From the NCBI RefSeq assembly GCF_023078275.1, contig NC_062982.1, positions 22,516,695-22,580,694 on the forward strand: a stretch of DNA of 64,000 nucleotides, in the 5' to 3' direction. Under the pieces are notes generated by a model, which worked only from the letters and a program-made list of their open reading frames with translations, did no database searches and was not told where the DNA came from. The translations under genes were made by a program, and so were the position numbers. Shown one piece after another: positions 42,015 through 52,989 of this stretch. The stretch's first letter is position 1; each line of letters begins with the position of its first letter. Source of the stretch: Leguminivora glycinivorella (lineage: Eukaryota; Arthropoda; Insecta; Lepidoptera; Tortricidae).

Positions 42015-42475
42015 CGTTAGTGGCACAGGGATGACGACTACATAAAAAAATGGTATTCTGTTTAGTCCGTTATTAGATCGTCCAAAAATACTGAACACAT
42101 ATTTTTCGCTTTTTCTAATTAATGAGAAAATACAAAGATATAAAGCATCAAAGTTCCGGAGTGGGGGCTTGCGACGTCACTTCTAAATAAAAATTGTACA
42201 GTCAACCAATTGGAACCCTAGGCCACTGTAGAACTATGTCATAGTGACGTTATAAATCAGATTGTAAGAAATCTCTTATTGCTTGTTATTTTGACATGGT
42301 TGTAGAGTGGCCTATGGTTCCAATTGGTTGAGTGTACCTAGGCGTGACGTCACGCGAAACTTCAACGTACTGTACCGTCGTCATTTTTTGTTTACGAGAA
42401 AAAAGAAAAAATACGTGTCTAAAATTCTTTGATAATCTAACTGACGGACTAATTAGTTTTTTTAGTCGTCTCGCC
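42015..42475 (+). repeat. unclassified repeat, partner of 58825-59140
   Basis: ATGACGACTACATAAAAAAA, AGTTCCGGAGTGGGGGCTTG and AACTGACGGACTAATTAG occur at both sites. The copy here is longer by exactly one MITE. Confidence 0.85.
42200..42333. mobile_element. 134-bp MITE with GTAC TSD, empty site known
   Basis: AGTCAACCAATTGGAACC at the left, GGTTCCAATTGGTTGAGT at the right, and GTAC at 42196-42199 and 42334-42337. The sister repeat at 58992-58995 has a single GTAC at this point, proving insertion and duplication. Confidence 0.92.
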
Positions 42476-42739
42476 TATTATCGTTATCGTAGCTATTAGC
42501 TATCTCTATCGCTCTTACGTATTGGCGCGACAGAGCCAGACTGCGTCTAGCGTCAACGTTTGTCATTTCGGTTAAACCGGCATGGTCGAACCGTGTTGTC
42601 TCTAATGCATTATCAAAACAACCATCACTAATTTAAAAGGGGCACCATCCCTTCCGAAGATTTAATGTAATTTAAAATAAAGTTAAAAATTCACGTTGAA
42701 GATTCATACGATTTCTTTAATCCAGATGAAACTTTGTTT

Positions 42740-42815
42740 TTTTTATACCACGTCGGTGGCAAACAGGTATACGGCCCGCCTGAAGGCGGTCACCGTAACC
42801 TATGGACGCCTGCAA
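42740..42815 (+). repeat. interspersed repeat shared with 2107-2200
   Basis: ACGTCGGTGGCAAACAGG and GCGGTCACCGTAACCTATGG. Confidence 0.5.
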
Positions 42816-42917
42816 CTCAAGTGGTGTCACATGAGCGTTGCCGACCCATTAGAAACTTGTAGGTACACTCCTTTTTTGAAGAACCCCATTCTGTAGGTAG
42901 TTCATTGGGAATACCTG

Positions 42918-43225
42918 GGCCATTTTTTTCAAAGTCCACCCCACTTTTTTTGTAACATTGGTATTTTTTACGCGATTCATACTCAGAATCGAGAGCTCTT
43001 TCGATCCTGATAGGAGAAAAACAATGTCCCAAGATTTCCATACATTTTTTTGAACCTTCCATTCCGTTACCGCAATACAAAATGTATGAAAAAATGGTAA
43101 CGGAATGGGAAAAAAATCTTAGGGCACTTTTTTTTCTCCTATTAGGTCTGAAAGAGCTCGCGATTCTGAGTGGAAAACGCATAAAAATTTCCGAATCTAA
43201 AAAAAAGTGGGGCTCATTCCACAGC
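42918..43225. mobile_element. foldback D, most complete copy
   Basis: Nested inverted arms: GGGCCATTTTTTTCAAAGTC, CAGAATCGAGAGCTCTTTCG and CCTTCCATTCCGTTACCGCA on the left, answered by GGTAACGGAATGGGA, GAAAGAGCTCGCGATTCTG and AAGTGGGG on the right. The 159-codon minus frame and 77-codon plus frame across it are by-products of the palindrome. Confidence 0.75.
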
Positions 43226-43670
43226 CGGAGCGTTCTGTGCCGCTTATTTGACCTCCCTCCCTCCTCGCTTATTCCCTCGTTGCTATTATATTGCACACAG
43301 CTGCAGGTGAAATAGCTCCAACTTTAATGAAAACTGGGAAATGCGTCGGCAGTGCAAAACCTCTACTATGATTTATTTATGATATGATTTAGATAGATAG
43401 ATATACGTTTATTTGTTTGTCACAATACACAAAGAATACACAAAAGAAATAATTTACAAAAAAGAATTAGAATACATAATAAGCAAATTGGAAAACAGGA
43501 AATTACACAGATTTTTACCATAGCGTACTATGATACTGTGCGCGTCGCAACAAGACAAAAGGGTTACGGCTCAGTATTAGGTACGCTACGCCCTGAGGCA
43601 GCAGCACTGATATTCTGCCGGAACCAGATCAGATCATTTTTGATTATGGTTCACGTTTATGACTCAGAAC
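43226..43670. other. no recognisable gene
   Basis: Mixed composition with no repeat partner; 43380-43410 has a short GATA run. Confidence 0.3.
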
Positions 43671-43671
43671 T

Positions 43672-43968
43672 GGGAAGCGCTGGTGGCCTAGCGGTAAGAG
43701 TGACTTTCAATCCGGAGGTCGCGGGTTCGAACCCCGGCTCGTACCAACGAGTTTTTCTGAACTAATGTGTGAAATGTCATTTGATATTTGCCAGTCGCTT
43801 TTCGGTGAAGGGAAACATCGTGAGGAAACCGGACTAATTCCAATAAGGCCTAGCTACCCTTTGGGTTGGAAGGTCAGATGGCAGTCGCTTTCGTGAAACT
43901 AGTGCCTATGCCAAATCTTGGGATTAGTTGTCACAGCGGACCCCAGGCTCTCATAACGCAAGGAGGGT
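43672..43968 (+). mobile_element. SINE2, tRNA-derived, nearly complete
   Basis: A box TGGCCTAGCGGTAAGAG (43684) and B box GGGTTCGAACCCC (43723), then GCCAGTCGCTTTTCGGTGAA and GATGGCAGTCGCTTTCGTGA, ending ATAACGCAAGGAGG. It runs directly into foldback D sequence, as if inserted there. Partial copies at 5145, 30162, 31556, 44205 and 58045. Confidence 0.85.
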
Positions 43969-44260
43969 GACCCAAAACTTCCATACATTTTTCAAACCTT
44001 CCATTCCGTTACAAAATCTATGAAAAAATGGTTACGGAATGGGAAAAAACCTTGGGACACTTTTTTTCTCCTCTTAGGATTGAAAAAGCTCGCGATTCTG
44101 AATGGAAACCACGTAAAAATTTCCAAATCCAATAAAATGGGGTGGACAACTTCGAAAAAAATGGCCCATGTGCGATCTTCTTCCTTGCTATATCTGTGGT
44201 GGTAACTGGTAATCTAGCGGTAAGAGCGTGCGACTTTCAATCCAAACGGTCTTTAGAACT
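43969..44260. repeat. foldback D, third copy, followed by a SINE2 head
   Basis: CCTTCCATTCCGTTACAAAA, GGTTACGGAATGGG and GGGGTGGACAACTTCG match 42918-43225. 44205-44250 (GGTAATCTAGCGGTAAGAGC) is a SINE2 A-box head without body. Confidence 0.65.
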
Positions 44261-44649
44261 AAAAGTTACTGACATTTATCTTTGTGTTTTCGCTACCGAG
44301 AAATTCATTCTGTCAATAACTCGCGGTAGAAGCTCCTAGCACAGTTTGTACAGGAAGTTGGCAGGTAGCTTATTTTTGTTTAAAAGTTGAGGCAATGTTA
44401 AACAGTAGTTTCTGAACTCTCAACAACCTCAATCCGACATTAGAATATTAATTTAAATTTGTGTACTGCTGGACTTCTAGTAATAATTTCATTTAAAGAA
44501 TGAGATTACCGTGTAGGGACATGATCTGTCATTAGAGAAATCATAAACACATAACTATATTTATTAGATAGAAAAAATAATAACAAGTATAAACAATAAC
44601 TTATTTCACTTATTTGAGACTTAATAAAAAACACGAAAAAAAAAATATT

Positions 44650-44977
44650 TTAACAGCAATTCCCGTTAAGTTTGTACATTTGGATCACGTCTCCGATTTG
44701 GATAAAAATTGGTAGGCTGATAGAGTCCATGAGGCTGAGCAAGATCCACTAGGTTTCCCAAAATGTCCTAAGTTGATTGTATGAAACTTTCCTTTTTTGT
44801 TACCGAAAATGTATAGAAATCTGGTAACAAAAAAGGAAGGTTTCATACAAACTACATAGGACATGTTGGGAAACCTAGTGGATCTTGCTCAGCATCATGG
44901 ACTCTATCAGCCTACCAATTTTTATCAAAATCGGAGACGTGATCCAAATGTACAAACTTAACGGGAATTGCTGTTAA
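44650..44977. mobile_element. 328-bp TTAA-bounded foldback, arms about 150 bp
   Basis: TTAACAGCAATTCCCGTTAA through to CTTTCCTTTTTTGTTACC is answered almost base for base by GGTAACAAAAAAGGAAGG through to TTAACGGGAATTGCTGTTAA, with a loop of about 20 bases. TTAA at both ends fits a TTAA-targeting MITE. No protein. Confidence 0.88.
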
Positions 44978-45182
44978 ACAGGTTACTCATGTATTAAGTC
45001 GATATAACGCTCGACATGTTTCACTCCATTTTTTTCAAGAGTAACAACCCCGCCTCTACGCGTCGAGAATGCGGCGCATGTACACTTTTTTTTTTTAATG
45101 TCTGAGTCTCACGGGTAGGTTTACTTAAGTAGAGTTAACATTTTATTAGTTCCCAATTCGCCGGATTTTTGATTCCAGGCCC

Positions 45183-45486
45183 AGTAGCCGAATGGCATTT
45201 CTCCGACGCCAAACGAAAACGAAACGCCGCGCCAGTTAGTCGGGCTCTGTCGCGCCAATATGCAAGAGCGATAGAGATAGATATCTACTAGCGTTTCGTT
45301 TCGTGAGCGTTTGTGCCATTCGGCTACGCACCCAGGCGCTTTAGCGGAAGTAACAATCGTTGACGCTAGACGCCGACGAAACGCAGTCTGGCTCTGTCGC
45401 ACATTGGTATCCGTATTGACGGATGACCGATAGAGATAAGTGGCTACGGTAACGATAATCATAAGCGTTTGTAAATTCGGCTACGT
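45183..45486. mobile_element. CGTAGCC MITE and a divergent relative side by side
   Basis: 45183-45328 runs AGTAGCCGAATGGCATTT to GTGCCATTCGGCTACG. 45340-45486 has CGTTGACGCTAGACGCCGAC and ends TAAATTCGGCTACG, a diverged copy lacking a clear left terminus. Confidence 0.7.
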
Positions 45487-45571
45487 TCCCCGAGCTCTTA
45501 GTTCGTAATAAGTATTAAGACGCTACAGGAGCGAAAATGCTAAACGACACCGATTTAAAATCGTCTAGGTC

Positions 45572-45897
45572 TTTTTAGGGTTCCGTAGTCAACTAGGAAC
45601 CTTAGGTCCGTCTGTCCGGATAATAACAGTAACCGTTAGCACTAGAAAGCTGAAATTTGGTACCAATATGTATATCAATCACGCCAACAAAGTTCAAAAA
45701 TAAAAAATGGAAAAAAATGTTTTATTAGGGTACCCTCCCTGCATGTAAAGTGGGAGCTCATATTTTTTTTCATTCCAACCCCAACGTGTGATATATTGTT
45801 GGATAGGTATTTAAAAATGAATAAGGGTTTACTAAAATCGTTTTTAGATAATATTAATATTTTCGGAAATAATCGACACACTCTTGGCCGGTTTTTC
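45572..45897 (-). repeat. RepA copy, internally deleted
   Basis: TTTTTAGGGTTCCGTAGTCA, CCGTCTGTCCGGATAATA (array reduced to almost nothing) and CATTCCAACCCCAACGTGTG, then a jump to ACTCTTGGCCGGTTTTTC. The head half is deleted. Confidence 0.8.
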
Positions 45898-46108
45898 AAT
45901 TGGTCTAACTCTTTCTTTATAGCACTTTGTTCTCGCATTACCTCGATATCATTGCGTATAATAGCCATTTCTTTTACCGTTCTTGTAGCATCTAAATGCT
46001 CGAAAAGAACGGGCGGCAGACAAACAACACAAAGACAAACAGAAAGACAACACAAAGGAGCCCCCCCTTTTAATTTTGGAATTTTAGTTAAATGTACTAG
46101 TGTTATTA

Positions 46109-46188
46109 TACCGGTCTGGCTCAGTCGGTAGTGACCCTGCCTGCTAAGGCGCGGTCCTGGGTTCTAATCCCGGTAAGGGCATTTATTT
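46109..46188 (+). mobile_element. 80-bp SINE head only, with 9-bp TSD
   Basis: A box TGGCTCAGTCGGTAGT and B box GGGTTCTAATCCC as in the SINE at 2687-2949, but it stops after CATTTATTTGT. GTGTTATTA flanks it at 46100-46108 and 46189-46197, so the short form inserted as such. Confidence 0.78.
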
Positions 46189-46842
46189 GTGTTATTATTA
46201 TTAACTAGATTTATCGAAAAAAAATTGTCTATTCAGAACAACTCAGTAAAAAAGATATTGCAAAAAAATCTTTAAAGTGGAGGTTCCGCTTTCGACTGTT
46301 TCCTCTTTCAAAACTTAATCAATCGTAACGACACTTGAGAATCTGAATAATAATGAAATTATCTATATCGGACCGTTTTTTTTTTGGTTAATTGTTACCA
46401 CTTTTGAATACCATACCTTTTTTTGCGCCATAATCAATAAGGCCGTTTTTGGAAATGTTTGATGGGCTCTAGCATCTTTAAAAAAAAGAATATCAAAAAA
46501 TCTTCAAAAACCAGGGAGGAAATAGTCGAGAGCGTTTGTATGGAGAATGGACCCCTCCTGTATCGTCTTAAGTTATTATTTATTCAGAGGTTTATCGTTA
46601 AACTCTCCTATTTAATCTTCCCTTTGACCGCGTGTATCTAAATATACTCGTAGATATTCAAATGGCTGAATAAACCATCTTAATAAACTCGAATTGGTTA
46701 CGGCTTTGAATGAAGAGATTAATATTTAATCTTATCAAAGGTTACTGGGGAAATATTTATTATTCAATACATTACGTAGAACTCTATTTGTAACGTATTT
46801 TTTTATAATTATTGTGAATGGGCTTTTATTAAATTTACTCTT

Positions 46843-46935
46843 GAGCACAGACTAGCCAAAGGCAAAGACGTGGCCTACGATGGAGAAAGCAGACCCAGAA
46901 GATGCCTGTTCACCCTTGATTTTAGGGTTGCCGGT
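46843..46935 (-). pseudogene. LINE RT C-terminal remnant (KEWNSLPA type), copy 3
   Basis: The minus strand carries the end of the type: a KSRVNRHLLG-like phrase (GGGTGAACAGGCATCTTCTG) and CTCCATCGTAGGCCACGTCT. Only about 90 bases. Confidence 0.55.
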
Positions 46936-47072
46936 AAATTTTGCGCGTAAATATTATCGCTTACTTGATCCTAATGTGAGGTTCTTGAAGCTTTCCGTGA
47001 TATTATAATGAGAGAGCGGATTTCAGGTAGTGATTTAAATATTAATATGGATATGACTCGCATAAATTATAT

Positions 47073-47482
47073 TTTTTTCTCAAACATGGTATGAAATATT
47101 GATGTCATGTGCCTTATAATTGGCAGCGAAGTATGACGTAGCAGGTGCGGCTAGGACGATTGATAGATAATGGAATTTCATACAAACCTTGCAGGCCAAG
47201 GCCGGCAAAGTCTTCTTTTTTCATTTCCAAACACAGATAATTGTGACATAACATCCAGGATCCAGGTATTTAGCCAATTAAAAAAAAACTATAAGGGGCT
47301 TTATAGACGTGCCGACTGCAACTGGTACGGGCCCTAGACAATATTTGATTTTGGGGTGCGTTTTCATACAAAAAAAATTTTTTTCGTTTTTTTTTTAATT
47401 TTTTGTTTTTTTATGCGAGGCCGGATTATATGTCTTCGGCCGGCAACCCCATTTGTCCCGGCCTCTGTAGTAATGTACTATT
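47073..47482 (+). repeat. 410-bp unclassified repeat, partner of 8150-8578
   Basis: Collinear with 8150-8578; it has an ATCCAGG duplication and lacks the GGGCATCAAAGGGTAACGAA segment. Confidence 0.75.
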
Positions 47483-47561
47483 TCTACACACAAAAAATGT
47501 ATCGGAACGTAAAAATTGATGTTTTTCTGAATATTGCGCAAATGATATGACATGATAATAA

Positions 47562-47742
47562 TGACACTCGGGTGCAAATGTATTTTACTTGTCGTGTGTT
47601 AAAAAACTCGCAAGTTCAGGATTCTATTCTCGAATCACTCGCTTCGCTCGTGGTTCAACTATAGAATCCTTTCACTTGCTCGTTTTTCAATTCCACACTC
47701 GGCGTTAAAATACAACTTTGCCCCCTTGTATAACAAATAATT
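47562..47742 (-). repeat. RepE copy, short
   Basis: CACTCGCTTCGCTCGTGGTT and CTTTGCCCCCTTGTATAACA, orientation as at 28560-29030. Confidence 0.7.
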
Positions 47743-47919
47743 ATTTTTGTTTGTATCTTTTTATAGCCAGTTCGTTTCATATCGAGTCAGAGTCACATAT
47801 TACAATGGGGGCATCACGCATCCTACATTATTCATCTCTTCTTATTATGGTCTCGCATTTCGTCATATGTACTCGAATATTACTAAGTTAATATCCTTAC
47901 GAATACAATAAAAACCGTA

Positions 47920-48120
47920 TTTACAACTACATACATATATATAATCACGCCAGTATCCCATAAAGGGGTAGGCAGAGTACATGAACTACTAAGTTTCAGT
48001 GCCTCTTGGCAAAAAGGGATTAAAAGAAATCCAAATTGTGACATTGCATTGCAGTGACAGGTTGCCAGCCACAGTTTAACCCACATCAAACAGTCGACTT
48101 CTACGATAGCGACACCCACG
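47920..48120 (-). repeat. interspersed repeat with (GTAT)n tail
   Basis: ATAATCACGCCAGTATCCCA, AGTTTCAGTGCCTCTTGGC and TGACAGGTTGCCAGCC; inverse of 1043-1215. Confidence 0.6.
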
Positions 48121-48279
48121 GGAAGAAAGGGGGTGGTGAAATGATTAACCCGTCACCACACGGGGCATTTATAACTATTTATGTATAAATACATAAAGTA
48201 GGACAATACATTAGGTATCTTATCTTATACCTTTAAACGAGCAACTCTTGTATTTTTTTTATATAGATATATATTATAT

Positions 48280-48760
48280 ACCGTCGAACTCGGAAACCGC
48301 TCTAACGATTTAGCTGAAATTTGTTATGTAGGGGTTTTCGGGGGTGAAAAATCGATTTAGCTTAGCCTTAGGTCTCGGAAAACGCAAATCTTCGAGTTTT
48401 CATGCGTTCTTCTTTCGCGTTAGTATGTAAATGCAAAATACGGTCGTTTATTTCGCCGACCGCGCATCGGCTGAGCGTAGTTTAGTCGTAAGAGGTCGGT
48501 CTAATGTTCGCAGGCACATCGCGGGTGTCAGGGTTTCGAAACCCGGCCAGAAATAAAGTTTCTTTTTGTACTTATGAGTTTTTTTTTTGTCTAAAGACGT
48601 GATATAATAAAATATTAGAACCGAGCGAAGCTCGGTCGCCCAGATGTTTAGGTACGTATAAGTATAAACGCTCACACCAGCACGGGAAGCATGGTCGCGC
48701 GATAGACGATAAAATAGCAGGCCATCCCTATCGCACTATTTGTAAGTGCGATCTGGACTG
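48280..48760. repeat. composite of repeat fragments
   Basis: 48500-48545 has a B-box-like GGGTTTCGAAACCCGGC. 48615-48647 (ACCGAGCGAAGCTCGGTCGC) is a strong hairpin of a common insect repeat. 48680-48760 resembles 12040-12130. Confidence 0.45.
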
Positions 48761-49400
48761 TATTACAACTGAACCATTTTTGCGATTTTCTCAGATTGAA
48801 AATACCTGTACTTAAGCATTGTTATAACAAAACAAACTATCGCTAAACGAAATAATCATTCAATTAGTCTGAGACCTAACTTTCTTTTCGTGTACGCAGT
48901 AATAAAGCAAATTGATCTCCTAATCGAATCCATGTCAATAATCAAAAGCTTTCACCCACTTATTATAGTCTGGTAACAGTCGTCCATATTGACTTGTTAG
49001 ACCCAGGCTGTAAGGGTGGATGGTTACAGATAAAATATTCAAAGAAAGTCAACTTTGGGAATTAATGAACGCTCGAAAAAACTCTCGTCATTTTGAAATC
49101 ACAGTCATAATGTAGGAGAAACTACATGAAAAGTACATACGCAATTACGCAAGCACGCACGCACGGAAAAAGTATTGTGGATAATCTACATAGTAAAATG
49201 CTACAGGGAGCCGATTTTTGAATCTCGCATGCGGGAATTTGTCATTAGAATGCCGGTTGAAAACAGTGACTTGCTATTTTTGAAAGTCATGAGAATGAAT
49301 TCGAGATTTGAGTGGTGTATTTTCGTATAGATATTAAATATTTCGTATAGATATTTTCAAGTGCATTTTAAATACTTAGGTAACTCTTGTAGCGACTAAA
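48761..49400. other. no recognisable gene
   Basis: AT-rich sequence without repeat partner. Confidence 0.3.
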
Positions 49401-49402
49401 TT

Positions 49403-49526
49403 AACGGCGAAAATAACGGCGAAACGAAAACGAATCGCTGCGAAAGGTAGTCTGGCTCTGTCGCACCAATACGCACGAGCGATAGAGATAGATATATCTA
49501 GTGAGCGTTTGTGCCATTCGGCTACG
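49403..49526. mobile_element. CGTAGCC MITE, right part
   Basis: ACGGCGAAACGAAAACGAAT to TTTGTGCCATTCGGCTACG; the left terminus has been lost or replaced. Confidence 0.65.
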
Positions 49527-49555
49527 TCCCCTGAACAGGACAACAAATTAACGTA

Positions 49556-49740
49556 TTTTTAACCCCCGACGCAAAAACGACGGGGTGTTATAAGTTTGAC
49601 GTGTCTGTCTGTCTGCCTGTCTGGTAGATTCAGTTTTTTTCAAAGCTGAGTTAGTCGGAAGTGTTCTTAGCCATGTTTCATGAAAATCGGTCTACTATGT
49701 CGCGGTCGGGGTTTTTTTTTTTTTTTTTTAATTTTGTAAG
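49556..49740 (+). repeat. RepB copy
   Basis: TTTTTAACCCCCGACGCAAA, GTGTCTGTCTGTCTGCCTG and GAAAATCGGTCTACTATGTC, ending in a T run. Confidence 0.85.
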
Positions 49741-50039
49741 TTTTTTATAAAGTCAAGTGGTAACTCTGTTGTTCTCTATGGTTGATTAGAAACTGGCGGC
49801 GGTGACGCACAGAGAAAGTTCATCTTTGTGTCACGAGAAACTTTGCATTGTACGTATTTACAGATTACACGTGTAAGATAGGTACGTGTACCTACTCTTT
49901 GAGGATGTTTTGGTAAGAGACTTATTCAAAATCATACATGTTTACTCACACCAAAGAGGATCAAGTATAATACAGAGTTACTGTCAAAGTAAAATTTGTA
50001 ATCACAGTGCATTAGACTGCCATCTCTCGACACAAGCTT

Positions 50040-50275
50040 AAAACTTTTGAACCTCTGTTTTGACAATTTGGCTCATATTGTTAGCTTGATATGTCGTCAC
50101 TACTTTTAAAAAAACTTGTATATTCGTCTGTCAGTGAAAATAAAATTTTAGTAAGTATGTATGGAATGCATAATATATAGACTTACTGCGTTTAAACTTT
50201 GAGGAACAGCGTGAGATACGAGATTTTTTTAAAGTAGTGACGATGTGTTGAAATGACAAATTTTAACATTAGCGC
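50040..50275. repeat. imperfect inverted repeat
   Basis: TTGACAATTTGGC and CGTCACTACTTTTAAAAAAA pair with TTTTTTTAAAGTAGTGACG and GACAAATTTTAAC about 130 bases on. 49741-50040 shows nothing recognisable. Confidence 0.55.
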
Positions 50276-50497
50276 CATCTAGCCGAGCGTTCCCCAAAGG
50301 TATAACGCCATTTAGGCCACCGTACCTTTTTCTCTATGGCTTTGAGGTACGTTTTTTTCTCAGACTTATCCGTCTATACGGAGTTACATATGTCTTTGCT
50401 CACACGTACCTACTTCCAAAAGTGCATAGCATAGCAGAGCATAATTATCAAACCTAAATTTTTATCATGCAGAATCGTTTCCGAGCAATATTCTATT

Positions 50498-50610
50498 CTA
50501 GCTTTAACCCGCAGCTTCGCTCGCGTTAGAAAGAGACAAAAACTAGCCTATATCACTCTCCATCCCTTCAACTATCTCCACTTAAAAAAATCATGTCAAA
50601 TTTTATGTTT
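50498..50610 (-). mobile_element. Helitron-like 3' end
   Basis: The minus strand ends GCGAGCGAAGCTGCGGGTTA then AAGCTAG, with a GC hairpin just before CTAG, as in 57848-58029. Confidence 0.6.
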
Positions 50611-51415
50611 AGGATAAACAAATTTTGCTATTCAGCGCGGTAAAGGTGCGAGTGTGATGGGCACCTTTGCACCATGGGTTGCGCGGGGAGGCCTCTTCCA
50701 GTAGGTTTTTTTAACACATTTTACTTTTAGAGTTATTTAGGTTTTTAGATTTATTTTAGCTTTATTGTAGGCTAATTTGTATCGCTAACAAAATCATAGG
50801 TTTAGTATTCTTCAAAGACTCAAAACTGATTATAAGTTTTTTTTTCAGCTTTAAAGTTTCATAATGTGAAGAGCACTTAAAATATTTACGATCTAAGGAT
50901 TCTAAAATATTTATATTCTATACAACTACTTGAAGTTCGAAGTCTTAGAAGACAAATACTTATTTAATAGGATCTTAAGTCAAAAAATCTTAAACTTTGT
51001 TAAGAAACCATGTTTACAAAGTTTAAACAAGTTTTTATCTCATTTGCCGGGTTTTACTATGTATTAGGCATTAAATATTCAATGTTTAGTATTTCAAACT
51101 CAAATTAGATCCATTTTGTCCCAATTATATTTAACATTTATCGAAATTGTTAAAGTTGTATTGGGAAACGCTTTAGTAAATGAAACTATGTTGGTGCCCT
51201 GCCTATCCATAGGTTAAATAATATGTAGTCATAATAATATATTATAGTTGAAGTTTGACCTTTTAAAATACCATTTGCATTTGTTTAGTCGTTAGCTGCG
51301 TCGCGCGATAAATGATTTTTCTACGATCTACCTACCTATTTCTTATTAGTTTTCTAAAATAACTATCGTGAAATTCACAGTTTGAAATTCAGACGCAAAG
51401 ATTTGTACCTACTGC
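50611..51415. other. no recognisable gene
   Basis: AT-rich sequence; no convincing frame or repeat partner. Confidence 0.3.
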
Positions 51416-51419
51416 CAGC

Positions 51420-51545
51420 GCAGCTGCCCAAAGCCATCCCCCGCCGGCTTCCCGCGCACCGCACGCCAAGCCACACAATACGTTTTCAATTTTTTCGTTA
51501 CTGCGCGCATGCGTGGAAAGCCGCGGACGCTGGCTTTGGGGAATA
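51420..51545. repeat. GC-rich foldback relative of 1826-2000
   Basis: CCCCGCCGGCTTCCCGCGCA at the left, then GTTACTGCGCGCATGCG and GGACGCTGGCTTTGGGGAA at the right. Confidence 0.5.
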
Positions 51546-51639
51546 GACTTTTATGTACGGTTTTAAAGACCTATGCACGACCTTGTAAATGACGAATAAC
51601 AGTTCGGGAGTAGAAAAAATGATAAAACATGGGTGCCCT

Positions 51640-51840
51640 CTATTTCGCCTATCATTAATTCGCATAATTTGAATAAGCATAACAGATTTGGCATAACATA
51701 ATTGTTCATAACATTGAATAAGCATAATATTAAAAATGCATAATTCTTATTTCGCATAACAATGAATCTGCATAATTGAAATTTGCATACTATTATTTCG
51801 TATAACTTTAATTATCCTAAAATGAATGGCCATACTTACT
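51640..51840. repeat. array of degenerate GCATAA motifs
   Basis: About ten occurrences of (A)TTCGCATAA, AAGCATAACA, GGCATAACA and similar at roughly 12-25-base intervals. A matching array in inverse sense (TTATGCG...) lies at 53400-53600. Confidence 0.6.
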
Positions 51841-51963
51841 AACTGTATGGAGCAAGCGATAGGATCAATCAGGGGCTGATTAACCAATTTCGAGCGCTCG
51901 ATTTTGAGTGTTTAATTTTATACTGTCTCACTTATTAAGCATGAAAAAAATAGGGCTAAGTAA

Positions 51964-52932
51964 GGTACAGCGGGGCAAATATCGAGTGGGGGGCAAATGT
52001 AACTGGTCAATTTCTTCCATGTTTTACAATGTTTGCATTATTAAAAAAAACTGTTTATTTTTAAGAAACATACATGCATTTATGAACTTATCTGCTAATC
52101 TCAAATTAAGATTATTTGAGTTAAGGAGTCTTTATTTTATTTACACATTACTTATTAAGTTTTTTCGTTTTTCATAAGTGTTTTTCAGAAAATAGAGTGT
52201 CTATCAGTTATGTAGGGTTTATGCGTCGTTGGACTAAAAGTAAATATGGCGATGTATAAAAATGTCTACATATAAAATAAAAATTGGTCCGAGTATTAGA
52301 AAGCCAATACTTCAAAATGTTTAAGTCTTATCAAGTCGGAATATAAAAATGACTACTTTCAAAGTATACAAATGTCTAAGTCTTATCAAGTCGGAATATA
52401 AAAGTGACTACTTTCTTTACATAGGTCCAGGCCCCTATTTCACCAAGTTGACAGGTTCTACAAACTATCTAATCTTGGCTCACTGCCTGCGGACGACCTT
52501 CTTGAGAAAGCGATTATTGTTATAATTTTAGCCATTTATTCCTTAATAAATTTTACATACATACATTTTCGTTTCTCATAATAAATATAACAAAGAGTAA
52601 TTTTAAAATACATCGCCATATTTACTTTTAGTGTCGCAACATATTTATATTTGTTCTAATATACAGATGCACATTTTTATACTTCGTCAAAATTATATAC
52701 GCCCGAATTTATGTAAGTGGACATTTTTATACATCGTCATATTTACTTTTAGTCTAGTGCCGCAACATATTTATATTTGGTCTAATATACAGGTGGACAT
52801 TTTTATACTTCGTCGAAATTATATACGCACGAACTTATGCAAGTAGACATTTTTATACATCGCCATATTTACTTTTAGTCCAACGACGCATAAACCGTTT
52901 TGCCTTTTAGTCTAGATTTGCCCCGCTGTACC
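51964..52932. mobile_element. 969-bp TIR element, large relative of the 220-432 MITE
   Basis: The ends are GGTACAGCGGGGCAAAT and ATTTGCCCCGCTGTACC. Inside, a second inverted pair of 54 bases (52216-52269 and 52843-52896, GGTTTATGCGTCGTTGGACT) encloses tandem repeats: a 54-bp unit at 52317-52415 and a 121-126-bp unit from 52611. No protein longer than about 90 codons, and none recognisable. Confidence 0.75.
52611..52885 (+). repeat. tandem repeat, about 121-126 bp, two and a fraction units
   Basis: CATCGCCATATTTACTTTTA starts units at 52611, 52732 (one change) and 52858. Confidence 0.85.
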
Positions 52933-52989
52933 TGTAGTATTTAAATAATATTATTTCATCGTTCAGATTTTCGCAGATCGCACGTGCCA

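Larger units (their letters stand above)
45515..46571. mobile_element. RepC copy 3, opened by other insertions
   Basis: The left end TTAAGACGCTACAGGAGCG and the next bases (AAAATGCTAAA) stop at 45545. RepC resumes near 46052 (AAGGAGCCCCCCC) and ends CCTGTATCGTCTTAA. The gap holds a RepA copy and about 150 bases of other sequence; a SINE head lies further on. Confidence 0.7.

Noticed and set aside
42817..43315. 159-codon minus and 77-codon plus frames
   Set aside because: Both arise from the foldback palindrome; no domain, and the same DNA is repeated elsewhere.
43672..43760. True tRNA gene
   Set aside because: A and B boxes are present but the sequence continues into a SINE body and recurs in pieces.
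51498..52177. Several 60-90-codon frames
   Set aside because: They fall in the GCATAA motif array and TIR element; no domain.
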